DNA of 64,000 nucleotides, taken from contig NC_080042.1 in NCBI RefSeq assembly GCF_012489685.1, positions 77,071,093-77,135,092 of the forward strand, in the 5' to 3' direction. The notes beneath the pieces were generated by a model. It did not search any database. It was not told the DNA's origin and saw nothing but the letters and a program-made list of their open reading frames with translations. Each line of letters starts with the position of its first letter. Position 1 is the first letter of the stretch. The position numbers and the translations under genes were made by a program. Origin of the DNA: Lotus japonicus (taxonomy: Eukaryota; Streptophyta; Magnoliopsida; Fabales; Fabaceae). Below are positions 24,900-38,090 of this stretch, piece by piece.

Positions 24900-27800
24900 C
24901 AGATTTTGGGATTTTTTTGGGAGAGATATCATTTAGTATTTTTTGGGAAAAGACTAAATTTAAAATAAGTTACAAAAGACAAAGATCAATTTGACCACTA
25001 ACCCTTGAATTAATTTACCTTTCTTTTTCTACGTGGTCGTCGTTTCTCTATTTAGAACTCTTACCTTTGGCATTTGCAAGAGGTTGATCCCCAACTCAAA
25101 CCTTTGGGCTTTGGGACTATTTACAATTGTAATGAATGAATGAACAATTGATCAATATAATTTGCACATGTCTTGCTTGCAGTTAGCTAGCTATACATCC
25201 ATTGCTTATGCTATGCCAACGACAATTTATTTTTCAAGTCAAGATGTTTTTATGCCATAAATAGTCATGGATTACAAATTAGTAACGTTTCTCATACAAA
25301 TTAGTAAAGTTTCCTTAGCTTGTCATTTAACAATGTGGCTAGTAAATATATTAGCTGTTGTTTTCTTGATTCATGCATGTGTTGTGGAAGGAACACTACA
25401 TAATAGTAGTAGCAATCAACATCGCTGTTAGGAAGTAGAGAGCAAAGCATTATGTTCCACATTGCTGAAGCATCTAAGTGTTATGGGTGGAGTCTGCTAT
25501 AAGAAAGAAGGTAGGGTGAACGTTGAAACATACTTACTTGGACGGGATCAATGGGTGATCATGAATGCCCATGGTCTATGGTGTTGACTTCCATTGCACT
25601 TAGGAAGGGTGCCACCCTAAGGTCTACCTAAGTGGTGGAGCCTACGTCATAATTTGTGGTAGTGGGGCCTGCGTTCGCGCGGCCCCTTCCAATACTAGTT
25701 CAAGATTTTTTTATTGTATTTGTGGGTCATATCTCTAATGGTATGAATTTGTAAATTTTTGTTGCTTGTTGTCTTCTTATGTGTATTCTCATTTACAAAT
25801 TTGAAACCTTGATCGGTGGAAGCTGCTATGGTTAATGCCAGAATAAGAAAACCTATCAGATCAAACCATGCCAAGGTTGGGTACATCGGGCCTGCTACTG
25901 TCTAAAATGCCAAACACCCTGTTCACAAAGTCCCACACCAGTTAGATTGATTTTGTTCTTTTTTTCCTCATAAATCAATAAAACATACTACCTATATTTC
26001 ATATCTTAAAAAACATATTATCAGGTTTTTGAAAACCCAATAACTTAAACACAAAAACACACGATTGGATCTTAAAAAAACAGGTTTTCAAAAACATATT
26101 CTTTTTTTTTTCACGGGCAAAAAATTCTTAATTAAACATTCAACTCATTTAAAAAAAAGAAATATTAAGTAATACAAAACGAAATCTCATGAATTGCAAA
26201 TTCTTTTCTTTTATACTACAAATAAACCTCATGAAACTCACCGGTTTCTCTTATTCGTGTGTTTCGCTTCGGCCCATTTAGCATAGCTCTTACAAAAAAT
26301 AAGTCTTTGTTATAAACAATCAAATCAAATACTTTTTTTTTAGGAACAAATCAAATACTTGTAAAAGGTAAATCCAACAATCACCTTATGGACCTGTTTA
26401 AGTCTTCAATAATCATGAATCAACAAAACACATAAATATTTGTTTAGGGGTTTTATCATTTCTTAACTTTTTTATTAGATATTATTGTATTTTCACATTT
26501 TCAAGAGACGAGGACCCCACCGAATAAAGAGAGTGATTTTTATTCATACATTTTTTTGAGGTGGTTTCATTCTCATCCCTATCACAATGAGAAAAGATTT
26601 CCTGAAGTCGGAGTCTTAATTAAATAAAACAATTCTCATACTTTTTTTTTTACGTAGAAATTGTCATCCCTAAACTTGATAGGATGTAGAACTATATAGG
26701 ATCACCAGGAAGTAAGTCTGGTTAGTTCCAAACTCAAATACATATTATATTCTATGTTTTATTATCAGAGTATGCTAATTGTCATTGACTAGCTATGGCT
26801 TAATAAGAGAATTGATAACCAACAAAACTCTATTTCATCATATTCATATCTTACTAGTTGTAATTGTTTCTATTTCATTGCTTCTTAATTGAATGTATAC
26901 AACATGTAAAAAGGAGTATCTTTTATCGTCTTAGACAATCATCCCATAATTTTTATTATTGTGCTGAGTTTGTGCAGATAATCTGGAATTCTTTAAGGAT
27001 CGAAAGCCAATTTATAATTATTAATTGCTTGTCCTTTCCCTTAATTTCTACTTCCTCGGTTATGATTTGGTGCATGTTATGAATGACAAGTAACTAATCA
27101 AAAGGGGAAAGAAGAAAGGCACCTTCCCCGCTTTATGTGGGAGTTCTTAAAGAAGAAAACGAAGCATGAACCCTGTTTTTCATGTACATATCTTTACGCA
27201 GCATACTTTGGTCATAATGTTGTATCACATGCTATGCCTATGTATGTTACTGTTACCCAATGAGGACTCTCAACTTGCCAACTTTGAAATGATGATATGT
27301 TACTTGGAGTTTTAGAAGCAAGAAAAAAATGCAAGGAGAGTGTTTGAACTTTGAACTTATGAATCTCGATTTTCTATCCCATCAATGAAATCCTATCATG
27401 TTTATTAAAAATCATTAAATTTATAACTTCCCCACTCATGCCTTTTAATTAACTTAATAAGATTTTATTAGTGAAACAGGAAATTGAAACATCAATTAGA
27501 AAAAGAAGATGCTGATTGATTCAACAACTTATGTATGCAAGCTATGCACTAGTAATTGCTCTTAGTGACTGACTACTTACTAATCCTCTGCTTAATTTTG
27601 GCATATTTATGCATCATTGTGTTTTGAGGAGAGAAAACATGCGCCAGACATGCTTTATATAGGAACTTGGCCATTTCATTTGCCAACAATGGACCATTAT
27701 AAAATTAAATGAACTAAGTTAATGCTTTTCAAAACGAAAGAGATCCTCAAGAAATTGGATGTATATTAGTGTAGTTGGCAAGGCATCACTGTCTGTAGTA

Positions 27801-29555
27801 GCTAATGAAATATGATAACTTGGATTAATTTACATCAGATGGAACTTGAACAGAAACACAAGGAGATATTTGAAAGTAATCTCCATAGTTTTTCTCCATA
27901 AGTCAGGTTACTAAAGGCTGGCTTAATCTGAGGTCCTGATGGATTGTATAAATTGAGTTCCAATACAGGACTGATCTCCCCATTGGTGTCTGTTTCTTTC
28001 TTCTAATCAAATTGAATTTTGTCATTCATGTTCTTAGAAATGACATGACACAATTTAATTGACGTATGACGTCAGTTGAAGATAGAAGATTTCGGTCTCT
28101 TGGTACAAAGTATAAACTTAAAATTGCGTTGTGAATTCTTACTCAATATTAGTTATTTGTGCTTATGGGTATATGAGCTTATACAAACTAGTTTGCTTAA
28201 GCCACGCGTTAAATAGTTATGGCTCGCGGGCTAACTCACCAGCTAATCCGCAAATCAATATTTAAGATGTGTATGTGGGACAAGTCGGACTTGTCATGAG
28301 ATAGATCAATAGAACTAGATTTTGTTATAACGAAACTCTAAATTTCAAAAGAAAAAAAAAACTAATTTTACTCGATTGAAGGTTGATTACTTTTGAAAAA
28401 TATGAAAAATCGTGTTTTGAAACTAGTCTATAAGGTGTGCTTGTGGGATAAGTTGTGTTTGTTTAACCTACCTTGGATGACCTGACTAATTTATAAACTA
28501 AAATTCATCCATAAATCCAAAAAAAATCTGATGAGGTGTGAGTTTAATTGGCTCGAACGATGATAGGTTAATGGACTAGTCATTTGTCATGTGCGCCTTT
28601 ATGAGTAGTAAATAATAGAGAGTACAATAATTTACCAAACTTTTTATTAAATCTTTATGATATTCTATATGATTTCTAAAATTTATAATTTAAGTAATTA
28701 GGTATGAAACTGATATAATTAAATATTTAACTAGTATTTAAAGAAATTAATTAATTATTTATAATTGATTAACTTTATTTATTTTATATATTTAATTAAT
28801 TATTACATCTTAATGTTTTTTGGTTGCACCATGACATTCAACACAGTCAACAACTATAAGAGCTCAACTATCTACATGTCGTGGATACCTTCTTTGTTGA
28901 TTTTTTTTAATAGTGAAGTATATCACTTTTAAACTACAAGAAAGTATATCCTCTTGTATTCCACATGTACCATTGATACACTTATTTCCACCAATTTCAA
29001 CAAAAGTTGCCAAGGTTAAAAATAAATAAATCCATTACTCATCTGAAAAAAATAAAACCACTAATTGCTATTGGTTGAACAAGGTTAACATCAAGGAGCT
29101 AGCTCAGTTGCTTGTGAACTTCTTAACATCTAGAATTGTACATAAATATGTGGTTATAAAGTGTAACGCACCAATCTGAGTCACTAACCAATATTGTGAC
29201 TTCCTTAGACTATGTCGGTTCAGAAAATAAAGCCCAATTAGTGGTGCTGAATACTAAAATAGGAAGAAGAAGAAGAATCATAGTTGCATATTAGTCACAA
29301 GCAAAACACATCTCTACAATATTGCTTTGACTTAATCCAAGGGAAGCAGTTATACACTTCCGGAGCACCAAGCATCCACCTAATTCACAGTGCTAGAAGA
29401 AGAATCTACCACACACTTTCTTCATGTTATAAGATTAATGAACTAAGAACATTGTCTTGAACTCATTTAGTGACAAAATAGTCATGCCAATTAATAAATT
29501 AAAATACCATGGGCGAAGATGATTTCAAGATTCGGACTCTATTATGTTATCCTAC
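24900..29555. other. AT-rich spacer
   Basis: 4.6 kb without a recognisable gene. The part at about 28190-28620 has GC-richer words (GCTCGCGGGCTAACTCACC, GTGGGACAAGTCGGACTTG) resembling degenerate small DNA transposons like the one near 9 kb. The part at about 28620-28815 is extremely AT-rich. Short open frames show no motifs. Confidence 0.45.
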
Positions 29556-29557
29556 TA

Positions 29558-29861
29558 CTCCCTCCGGTCCTATTTATAAGCATGAAAGAGAAGAAAAATC
29601 TTGGTCCTTTTTATAAGAACCAAATGAAAGTTTGAGCTATAGTAATTATTTTTTTCCAATGATGCCCTTATTAATTCTAACTTGTAGAATGTGTCTCATT
29701 AATTATTTTCTCTCTTTCCCACTTTCCAACACGAATAACAAAGGGTAATTTTGGAAGTTTATTTTGATTCAAGACAAATTTAATACATTTTATCTAGTTT
29801 TACTACATTTCTTAAACTATGTGAATTTTTTTTTGTTGCTTATAAATAGGACCGGAGGGAG
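29558..29861. mobile_element. Stowaway MITE with perfect 24-bp terminal inverted repeats
   Basis: The left end begins CTCCCTCCGGTCC and the right end is its exact reverse complement over 24 bp (29558-29581 against 29838-29861). TA dinucleotides flank both sides (29556-29557 and 29862-29863), which is the target duplication of Tc1/mariner-related Stowaway elements. The interior (about 256 bp) is AT-rich and non-coding, so a transposase would have to come from elsewhere. The perfect ends suggest a fairly recent insertion. Confidence 0.92.
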
Positions 29862-29863
29862 TA

Positions 29864-31444
29864 TTTAATTTCACATTGATGATTTAGATAAAGACCTTAA
29901 CAATTAAGATTGTTAAAATTTTATCACAATTGCACATAATATAGAAATCTTGGATGATTATAAATTAATTTGGTAGGAACACATTTCAGGAATTTAATTA
30001 TAAATTAAAATGAATATATTCCCAATTGAGTAAAGTAATCAAATTGACCTCATGAGAATGAGCTATTAAAATATGATGATCCTATGATTTTATATTACCA
30101 TTTTATAAACTAATTTCCATGTCTCTTCCAATATTTTATCAGGTACCAAAACTTGGGATGCAGATAAATCTCTACTTAGTCCTTACCATTCCTTCCAAAA
30201 ACTAATATCTATATTCCTTACAATTTTTAACTTTCTAAATTCATGTTTTCATGTAACCAGAGCCGTTTGATTAAGATTGTTCTACTCGGATTTTAAATTT
30301 ATATTTACCGTCTGATCTTGATGAGTTATATAAACGACAATCATAGTCAAACAATTCAGATCCATTGAATGTGTAAATGTAGAGTATCTTTGACCGTATA
30401 GATAACAAAGTCTCAAAAACTAGAGTCTCAAAAACATGGTGAAGGTGAGCATAAGGGATATGGAGAAGATATGAGGAATAGAGGGTATTAAAACCATAAG
30501 GTCAGGGTAAATAAAAACCAATAAATGGAATTAAACAAGACATCATTTTCAAGAGTGGAAGTGAAGAAGGTGAGGTCCAAACAATAACGGTTGGAGATTC
30601 TGACCTTTCACTTGTGCAAGCAAAGCATAGTAGTAAGCAGTAAGCAGAAGAAGCAGAAGAAGCAGAAGCAATTTAAGGCATAGTTTGGATGTTTCAGTTT
30701 TTGGTTTGCCAAATCTGGTACTCCCCGCAGGCCTAGAGATCCTCAAAAACCAAACAAACAAACAAACCTCAAATCCTGGCCGTCCAAATGAACACCGAAT
30801 TGTTCTCAACTGAGTACACGTGCTTCCTATCATTCCTTGCAACAACACCCTCTTTGCTTTAACAAACACCACCCTTTTCTTCCATGCATGGAATTCTAGT
30901 TCTAATTCTCCTCCAACTACAACACCACACAACCATGGTTTGGTTACTTCTTCTAGCACCACTAGCAGCTATTAGCAACCCCATTTCTTCAAAATTTGAT
31001 TTTACCTATTAAATTTGTTTTCTTAGGGAATGGAAATTAAAGGGTAGAGACCCTTCTCTCTGTTCTTGTGCCCTTTTTTTTTTGTTGTTGTTGTGGGTCT
31101 GATCTTGTTGTACTTGTAGCAGAACTGTCACATCTGAACGCTTTTTGATTCTCTTCTGTTCTGTTCTGATCATCACCTGGTTAAAAACCAAGAAGCTTCG
31201 TGATCTGTTTCTGAACTTGATCTCAATTTGTCCCTTTCTTCTCTCTCTCACTCTCTCACACTCTCTCTCAATCTCGCTCTCTGTCTCTACCCTCTTTATA
31301 CTCTGCCTTCAACCGCTTGCTCTGCTTTCAAGGAATGTGCTTAGTTTTTGTGAGGTAAGTGTTGTGGTTTGCTGATCTTGATTTGTTTTGCTGGGTGTAT
31401 AATTGAATTGAATCAGATTCGTATCAATCAATATCGATCGATCA
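29864..31444. other. Spacer and promoter/leader of the zinc-finger gene
   Basis: The left part is AT-rich spacer. At about 30630-30672 there is an imperfect AGCAGA/AAGCAG tandem run. The right end (about 31235-31312) is a long pyrimidine-rich CTCTCTCT tract, common in plant 5' leaders, followed by TTTATACTCTGCC. A GTAAGT donor-like word at 31355 and a CAG at 31413 could bound a very short leader intron, but this is uncertain. Confidence 0.45.
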
Positions 31445-33001
31445 ATGGAGGAGAGGAAGTTTGTGTGCAAGTACTGCAGCAAGAGGTTCCCTTGTGGGAA
31501 ATCTCTTGGTGGACACATCAGGACCCACATGATGAGTGAGCATTCAGCTCAAGCCAATGAAGCTTCTGCAGAGAGAAGAAGTAATGCTGCTATGCTCAAG
31601 CTTGATGCTGCTGAGAGGAAGAGGAAGAGGGAGTCAGGGTATGGTGGCGGAGGAGGAGGAGGAGGAGATGACGGCGGCGGCGGAGGAGGTGGTGGTGCTG
31701 GTGGGAATCTCATGTATGGGCTGAGGGAGAATCCCAAGAAAACCACCAGGTTTGTGCATTCCAATGCCACTTCCTCGCAAATGGAGAAGTTCTGCAAAGA
31801 ATGTGGGAAAGGTTTTCCATCATTGAAAGCTCTATGTGGTCACATGGCTTGTCACTCTGAAAAGGACAGAGGAACCAATCTCAGTGAGAAGCAGAAATTG
31901 GTTATGGATACTCAATCTGATACTGAAACCTCTGGTCCAACTCATCCAAGGAGATCGAAGAGGATGAGGTTCAACTTCAACAACAACAACAACAACAACA
32001 ACAACCTCACCAACCACCACCCTTCTTCTTCTCTAGCAAATGGTTCATCTTCTGTGTCAGAAGTTGAGCAGGAACAAGAGGAAGTTGCAAGATGTTTGAT
32101 GATGCTGTCTAAGGATTCTAGCTACAAGGGTCGTTTTGCTTTGGTTACAGATTCATCTGATAACAATTCTGTTGTTCTTGAAGCTAAGTCACCTTCTGTT
32201 ACTTTCAATTTTGGTAAGAACTTTGTGTCCAATGCTTATGAGCTTGTGGAACAGAAGAAGAAGGTGCACAAGGATACCAAGTTGAAGTCTTCTGCTGAAA
32301 TTGGTTATGATTCTGATAATTCTGATTCTGGGTATTTCAGATATGGTCCCAAAAAGGTGGACTCAGATGAAGAATCAAGTGATGGGTTTTTCAGGAATGA
32401 AGTTAAGTCCTCTAAAGTTGGATACTTGTCTGGGTTTGATGGCTATGATGTTGAATCAAGGAAGATGATGATGCTGAGCAGAGGAAGTAAGAAACTGGTT
32501 TTAGAGGATTTGGACAATGAACACAGCAAGTTTGGTTCAAGGAAGAGGCTCACCTATGATTCTGTTGGTCAAAAGACAGAAGCTTTGGATCATGGTGGTG
32601 GAAAAGGGTGGAAGAAGAATCATGGGTTGTTTACTAATGAAAGGGACAATAATGGGTCTGGCTCTGAAGATTCTGCATATGAGAGTGATGAAAACAGCAC
32701 AGACAGTGATTCTTATCCTGCTACAAAGCCTCACAAGAACCTGAATGTGAAGAAATGCAATAGCAGCAAGGGGAAGAAGAAATTGAAGTCAAAGAAAAGC
32801 AAGGAACATGAGTGCCCAATTTGCAACAAGATTTTCAGGTCAGGGCAAGCTTTGGGAGGTCACAAAAGATCCCATTTTGTTGGAGGTTCTGAAGAGAACA
32901 CTCTTGTGATTAGACCAGGTGCTGCTGCAGCTCCTGCTCCTGCTGCTGTTGCTGTTCCTTGCTTAATTGATCTTAATCTTCCTGCTCCTGTTGATGAATA
33001 G
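31445..33001 (+). CDS. C2H2 zinc-finger protein with three fingers and EAR repression motif
   Basis: Predicted nuclear transcription factor of the plant C2H2 family (ZAT1/4/9-like group), single exon, 518 residues. Finger 1 (C8, C11, H24, H28; SLGGHIRTH), finger 2 (C117, C120, H133, H137; the core is ALCGH instead of QALGGH) and finger 3 (C457, C460, H473, H477; the canonical plant QALGGH). The C-terminus has LIDLNLP (507-513), an EAR motif that recruits TOPLESS-type co-repressors, so it is likely a repressor. Low-complexity tracts: poly-Gly at about 66-87 (interrupted by two Asp), poly-Asn at about 178-186, and a Ser/Asp/Lys-rich middle with basic runs (KGKKKLKSKK) that could act in nuclear import. 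The start is the only sensible ATG before finger 1. The exact orthologue cannot be named from sequence alone. Confidence 0.93.
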   Translation: MEERKFVCKYCSKRFPCGKSLGGHIRTHMMSEHSAQANEASAERRSNAAMLKLDAAERKRKRESGYGGGGGGGGDDGGGGGGGGAGGNLMYGLRENPKKTTRFVHSNATSSQMEKFCKECGKGFPSLKALCGHMACHSEKDRGTNLSEKQKLVMDTQSDTETSGPTHPRRSKRMRFNFNNNNNNNNNLTNHHPSSSLANGSSSVSEVEQEQEEVARCLMMLSKDSSYKGRFALVTDSSDNNSVVLEAKSPSVTFNFGKNFVSNAYELVEQKKKVHKDTKLKSSAEIGYDSDNSDSGYFRYGPKKVDSDEESSDGFFRNEVKSSKVGYLSGFDGYDVESRKMMMLSRGSKKLVLEDLDNEHSKFGSRKRLTYDSVGQKTEALDHGGGKGWKKNHGLFTNERDNNGSGSEDSAYESDENSTDSDSYPATKPHKNLNVKKCNSSKGKKKLKSKKSKEHECPICNKIFRSGQALGGHKRSHFVGGSEENTLVIRPGAAAAPAPAAVAVPCLIDLNLPAPVDE

Positions 33002-36000
33002 GGAAATGTTCATCCTGGTTATGAAGCATAATTTTGAAGTGAAGACTATTGAGGTAGCTGAATGAAAATGTCTGGAATTCTAAATTGGTTTTGTCTTTAT
33101 GTGATGAAAGCAATGACAATGTACAGACAAGTGGGTAATTGGTTCTTTTTTTGTTCCTAAATCCTAAGGTCTTAGATCCATTATTTTGGTAGGAGGTAGC
33201 TGTTTTTTCTTTACATGAGCATGACAACTTCACTAGTCTCTCAATTGGATTTTTTTTCACCTTCCTATGTTGAAGTAAAGCCATACTCTTGGAAATTATA
33301 TTCATTTGCTGCAAAAGTTTAGTGCTTGTAGCTGGTTCAATGAGTTTTGTCTTTTGATGTCAGGGTTTATTGGCCAATGTACCTATGAACCATGATAATC
33401 TTGTAGTTAAATAATAGTATTTCATCTTGAATCTAGAGTCCAGTTCTCAGTTCCTCTTTTCATTCTGTGACTTGTCTTATAGGAGCCGTGTTATGGAAGA
33501 AAGGTCTTGTTTCTCTCTCTCTAATGGTGAACACTGAACAATACATGGCTTTTAGTTACGTGTTGTTCTTAAATAGTGCCATGAAAGTGGTTAAAAAAAC
33601 AAATTCATACATTCTTATATCTTGTTTTTATTCCATCTCAATTCCAATTATATATATATATATATATACATATTTTTTATCACATCATATCTCTTATCTT
33701 TTTTTTTTTCTTCTTTTTTCACTCTTAGTGTGGGTGGAAATAGAGTGAAAACATTGAAAAAATTGTTCTCAGAGGTAGGAGAGAGTCATTTCCAAGGCTA
33801 AGTGATTGTATAAAAGTTTAGAAGTATGTATTTTTTCTTTAGTTTTAGGATACAAAGCATTAAAAGTCAAATCAATAAAATATAGGATTGCGGATAAAAG
33901 TATTTTCTCATACTATTCCATTAAAAGTATTTTCGCTTAGTTGAATATTAAGGCTTTTGATTACTAAACTATTCACATTTTAAGTTATAATAATATTTCG
34001 GATTATGCATCATCTGATCTTAAAGTGTTTGAATGTTTGAATATGAGATTTCTTTAAGCGCCGGTAACTCAAATCACCCAAAACATGGATAATGGTGTTC
34101 TTAAAGTAAAGTAACTTTCTTTTTCTTCTATTTTACAAAATACAAGAGTTCCTTTAACAAATAGCCAATCACCATGGTCAACCGATTATGCTAGTGAAAG
34201 TCTAAGAGGAGGAGGATACCAATTTCCCACACTGAAAATATCTTTTTCAACTAGCTTGTCATATGTTCCTTTGCCATTGAAAAAGAGCAAGTGGTTGTTG
34301 TGGGATTAATCTTTAGGTTGAAGACTTGACGAGGGAGAGGGATGATTAGTGGTGTAGAACCATGACGAAACAAGCTTCAATAATATTATTCAAAGATAAA
34401 AAATTTGTGGGTTGAGGTGGTTGTAAGGTCACCTACCAGTTAAGGTAGCAAACCTTATAATTGCTCCATATATTCCTTTCTAACATATAGATCTTGATGG
34501 CACGAGAATTTGTATGCTTTTTTGCTCTTCATGTCAATTCTCTTATACTTTGCTGCCTACACATCAATTTTTTTACTCCTTGCGGTATATGAGAGGACCA
34601 CTTGGTATTTTATTACTCTTGGGACTCACATGTGGGCTTGGTGAAGTTGAATCCACAGGCACTCAAGAAGAATCAAAGCCCGTATATCAACAGAATTATT
34701 TGCTCATATGGGATGTGGAATCAATGCAAGTGGTACCTTAATTTGTGCAATTAGATTGATCAGTAAATAAGAGACTGGTAGAATTTTTTGTCCCTCAGTA
34801 GGTAAATGCAATTAATTGACAGAAGAATGAAATAGATATTTATTTCAATTGTCATGTACATTTTTGTCATATTTTAATGTAATGTGGAGTGGAAGCTACA
34901 ATAATAACAAGTAGGTGGTCATGAACCACGAGTTGCGGCGTGATAGTTCTCACTTCATTTTTTAACTATGAGGTCGGAATTCGATTATCACCCATATGAA
35001 TGAAGCATATTTTGGGATTAAAAATTCGTGACAAGAGCGGTGAATTCCTCTATAGAGGGATGGTATTGTTTAGTGTAATTGAAACTGAAGATTTGAGTAA
35101 GTTGGTGATGAGTGGTTCAGGGTCATGATGGTTAGTGAACAAGGACATGTGTTGTCTCTATTAATGCTCATAAGTGAATGGTAAACAAGCAACTTTTCTG
35201 ACTTTCTTCTTGTTAAGACAAAAATGTGAACAGTGATTGTTGTGATTGCTCCAGAGGAGATATCACATAACACAGGGCTATTTAGCTTTGTCAATTTATT
35301 GACTCAAGTTTTCTATCTATTCAACAGTGAAGTTTGGATTTGTGGATTCCTCTTAATGGAACATTTTTAAGTGGTGGAGCATGTGTGAAAACCCCATTTG
35401 TGGAAAAAAGCATTATCTCCCAATGTTACAGTCTTGTGGAAGAAAAAATCACACAGAATATACTTGCTTTTCAGATAAGGTGTTAGTTTACAAGGAACTT
35501 TCCATCTTTATTATTTCTCTTCATTTTCACACTCAACTCTTTCCAGTCTGTGTTAGTTAATTTTGGAAGGAAGAATATTGTCCTTTGCATTATGAAATAG
35601 CATGGCCACTGCTTTGACAGAGCATGAATTAAGTAAAAATATCATGGTGGAGATAGCTGGGCTAAAAAGAGCTCAGGGAATTTAATTAGAAGGAACAATT
35701 ATTATTTTCTCTATCACTCTCTCCCCCTTTGATTAATAAATACTATATGTCTTTATTCATATACATAGGATGATCCCAAAAATTAAAAAGAATATCATAA
35801 TTAGTTTCTAACTTCTCTAACCCAAACAAATAACTAACAGATTAATTGTACACAGCTAACATTCAACTATGATTTTAATAAGGCACTAAAGTTGGAAGAT
35901 ATATGTCCAAGGCTTTCACTTAAATACCCTACAAATCACAAGAATATTGTCATTTCATAAGATAACATGTCAATTCTAGTTTCCTCAAATTGATTCAAGT

Positions 36001-36156
36001 GTCATATGTCAGTACCAGTTAGCAAATATTCTTACCAAACATTTTCCCAAGGCTCATTGCCTCATTCCTAATCCATTCAACCCAATTTGGGAGCCTTGGA
36101 CATATACCTCCTAACTTGAAGAGCCATATTACAATCATAACTGAATGTTGGCTTGG
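33002..36156. other. 3' UTR of the zinc-finger gene, then spacer
   Basis: The first few hundred bases are probably 3' UTR. A (TA)n microsatellite sits at about 33650-33668. The rest is AT-rich without recognisable genes; the open frame at 34514-34741 has no family resemblance that I can name. Confidence 0.45.
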
Positions 36157-36759
36157 TTTTTTTTTAATAGTATAATAGATGGGGGCACAAGGGGTGCCCC
36201 AACCCATGTACAAGAAACAAAAAAAGAAAGAAAAAACAATACCCAGCAGAGATTTCAGGGATATCCAATCTCTAGATAAAAGCTACTAAGAACTAACAGC
36301 AGTTATAAGTGAACCTGCACATAAAATAAACCACTAGTTTAAACACAAACGAGCTCAACAGTTCACCACAAAAGTAGGAAAAAGGAATATAGTAGGTGTT
36401 CCTCAAACCGCTGTTCAAGCTATCAAAGGCTTTCCAAACAGATTAGCGGATTAGAAGCCCACTCGTATGGAGAGAAGCAAAAATCTTTAACTCTTCCTTT
36501 AAGCCACAACCAAGATTTGTGTTGTATCGAATCCAAGGACAAAGAGAATTCTGCTGTTTCACCTTGGAAAATTAACCTGTTTCTAGTATTCCATAGGTAC
36601 CAAATAGTTGATAGCCAGATAAAGCTCATCCCTCTCCTTCGGTCCCTTACACTGCAGCTCTCTTGAAATGACAGGAAATGCAAATTTCCTGCTTCAGGCA
36701 TAGCTATGATGAACCCCAACCATCGGAAGATCCGATTCCATACACCCCATGAATAAGTA
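36157..36759 (-). mobile_element. 3' part of a LINE split by the Tekay A insertion
   Basis: On the minus strand, 36759-36423 encodes the end of a plant LINE ORF2: a zinc-ribbon-type tail with the IWLSTIWYLWNTRNRLIF block, ending in a stop at about 36423. The 3' UTR follows, with the usual GGGTTGGGGCACCCC-type foldback (plus strand 36181-36205), and a poly(A) tail seen as T9 at 36157-36165. The upstream half of the same element is at 60951-62511. AAGTA at 36755-36759 is one copy of the 5-bp duplication made by the insertion. Confidence 0.85.
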
Positions 36760-37177
36760 TGTAACACCCCGATTTCGGTGGCGTCACTTTAGTAACCAAA
36801 AGAAAATACTTTAAGCGGAAAAACGTGAATTATTTTTTTTCGACAATATAACTAAAGACAAAAAGCAATAAAACTCCCCAACAAAAGATAAAAGGAACTA
36901 CTATACAACTATATATACATGCCTCGTGTCGGGTGACAGAAAAGAGTAACGCCCGAAGGCAATATGTACAGTCCAAGATGAAGATACTGTGTCCGCAACA
37001 CTAACCTACAAAAACTGAGAGCAAGTTGGCCCAGCGGCCTAAGAAAAGACCCCCTAAATCCAACCAGCTCTCTGTGATCTCCATAGGAAACCACACAAAA
37101 GCTACCGGTAGGAAAACTACCCTGTCCCCAAAACGGAAGCATGACGGTCAGAGCATCGACACAACTCCTACACTATC
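36760..37177 (-). repeat. 3' LTR of element A, outer part
   Basis: Matches 56834-57251 of the intact LTR. It stops at CTATC (37173-37177), which is repeated at 48461-48465 after the nested insertion. The small open frame inside (36909-37142) has no recognisable product. Confidence 0.92.
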
Positions 37178-37896
37178 TGTAACACCCCAATTTCTCAACT
37201 GAGGAGTCACATTAGTAACCTAACAAAGTCTAAGGACCAATCTGCAATCCCTAAAAACCAAGGGAATTTTTTTTCCTGTAAGACAACTAAACACTTCGGC
37301 TAAAAGGTTGGAAACATACCATAACTTTATTTAGATAACTTGTTTCCCGATATACAGTAATAATAGTTTACAATACTATAAGTAAGGTTCAGAATAAACA
37401 TGCGCACTTTAACAGTGGCGGAAGCAAGACTTTAATAACAGAGTTCTCATAAAGTAAAAGAGACTCCAACATAATCCACAAGAAGAGAAGCAAAGCTGCT
37501 TCTCATACCTCTACTCCACCGCTTACAACTCGATCTCCAACTCGAGTAGCTATGCCTCGGCGGAAGGATCTCCATCGCCTAATAGCGTTAAGCGCCCAAA
37601 CAACAAGTAGCAAATAGAAAGGGTTAACTCCATGCAATTACCATGTATAAAAGAGAAAAATCATGCTGTTCGAATTTAATTACCTGGCATGGTAAATAAC
37701 TAGCAACATAACTCAACTCATATATCAACAACTTAAACATAAATCGGACTTAGATAATAATAACCTCAACAATGTAACATCAAATCAGATATCAATAAAC
37801 CAATACGAAAATCCAACAACATAGGGTCAGGTGTTAGTTCCCTATAATGCAACTATATGCTGCTAACAAAATGGATCGATCAATATCGTCTCTCAA

Positions 37897-38090
37897 GACG
37901 GGACAATGATAGGACACACCTCCTCATCGCCACTTATAACGTCATACATGACGGGACAATCATAGGACACACCTCCTAATCGCCACTTAACGTCACACAA
38001 GACGGGACAATCATAGGACACACCTCCTGATCGCCACTTAGCATCTCGCAAGATGGGACAATGATAGGACACACCTCCTCATCGCCACTT
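37897..38090 (+). repeat. Tandem repeat inside the B 3' LTR
   Basis: Four imperfect units of about 50 bp. Each begins GACGGGACAAT (last copy GATGGGACAAT), followed by ATAGGACACACCTCCT and ATCGCCACTT. The same array is in the other LTR at 45597-45790. Located in the part of the LTR downstream of the TATA box. Confidence 0.9.

Noticed and set aside
30549..30962. 137-residue minus-strand frame upstream of the zinc-finger gene
   Set aside because: It contains a long leucine run from the AGCAGA/AAGCAG repeat and has no family motif; it lies in the promoter region.
34514..34741. 75-residue plus-strand frame
   Set aside because: No recognisable domain, AT-rich surroundings, no splice or promoter support.
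36909..37142. 77-residue frame in the A LTR (also at 56983-57216)
   Set aside because: No motif and ordinary base composition; unlike the neighbouring 160-residue frame it shows no protein-like character.
37897..38090. CRISPR-like regular array
   Set aside because: Eukaryotic DNA; units are contiguous and related over their whole length, so this is a tandem repeat in an LTR.
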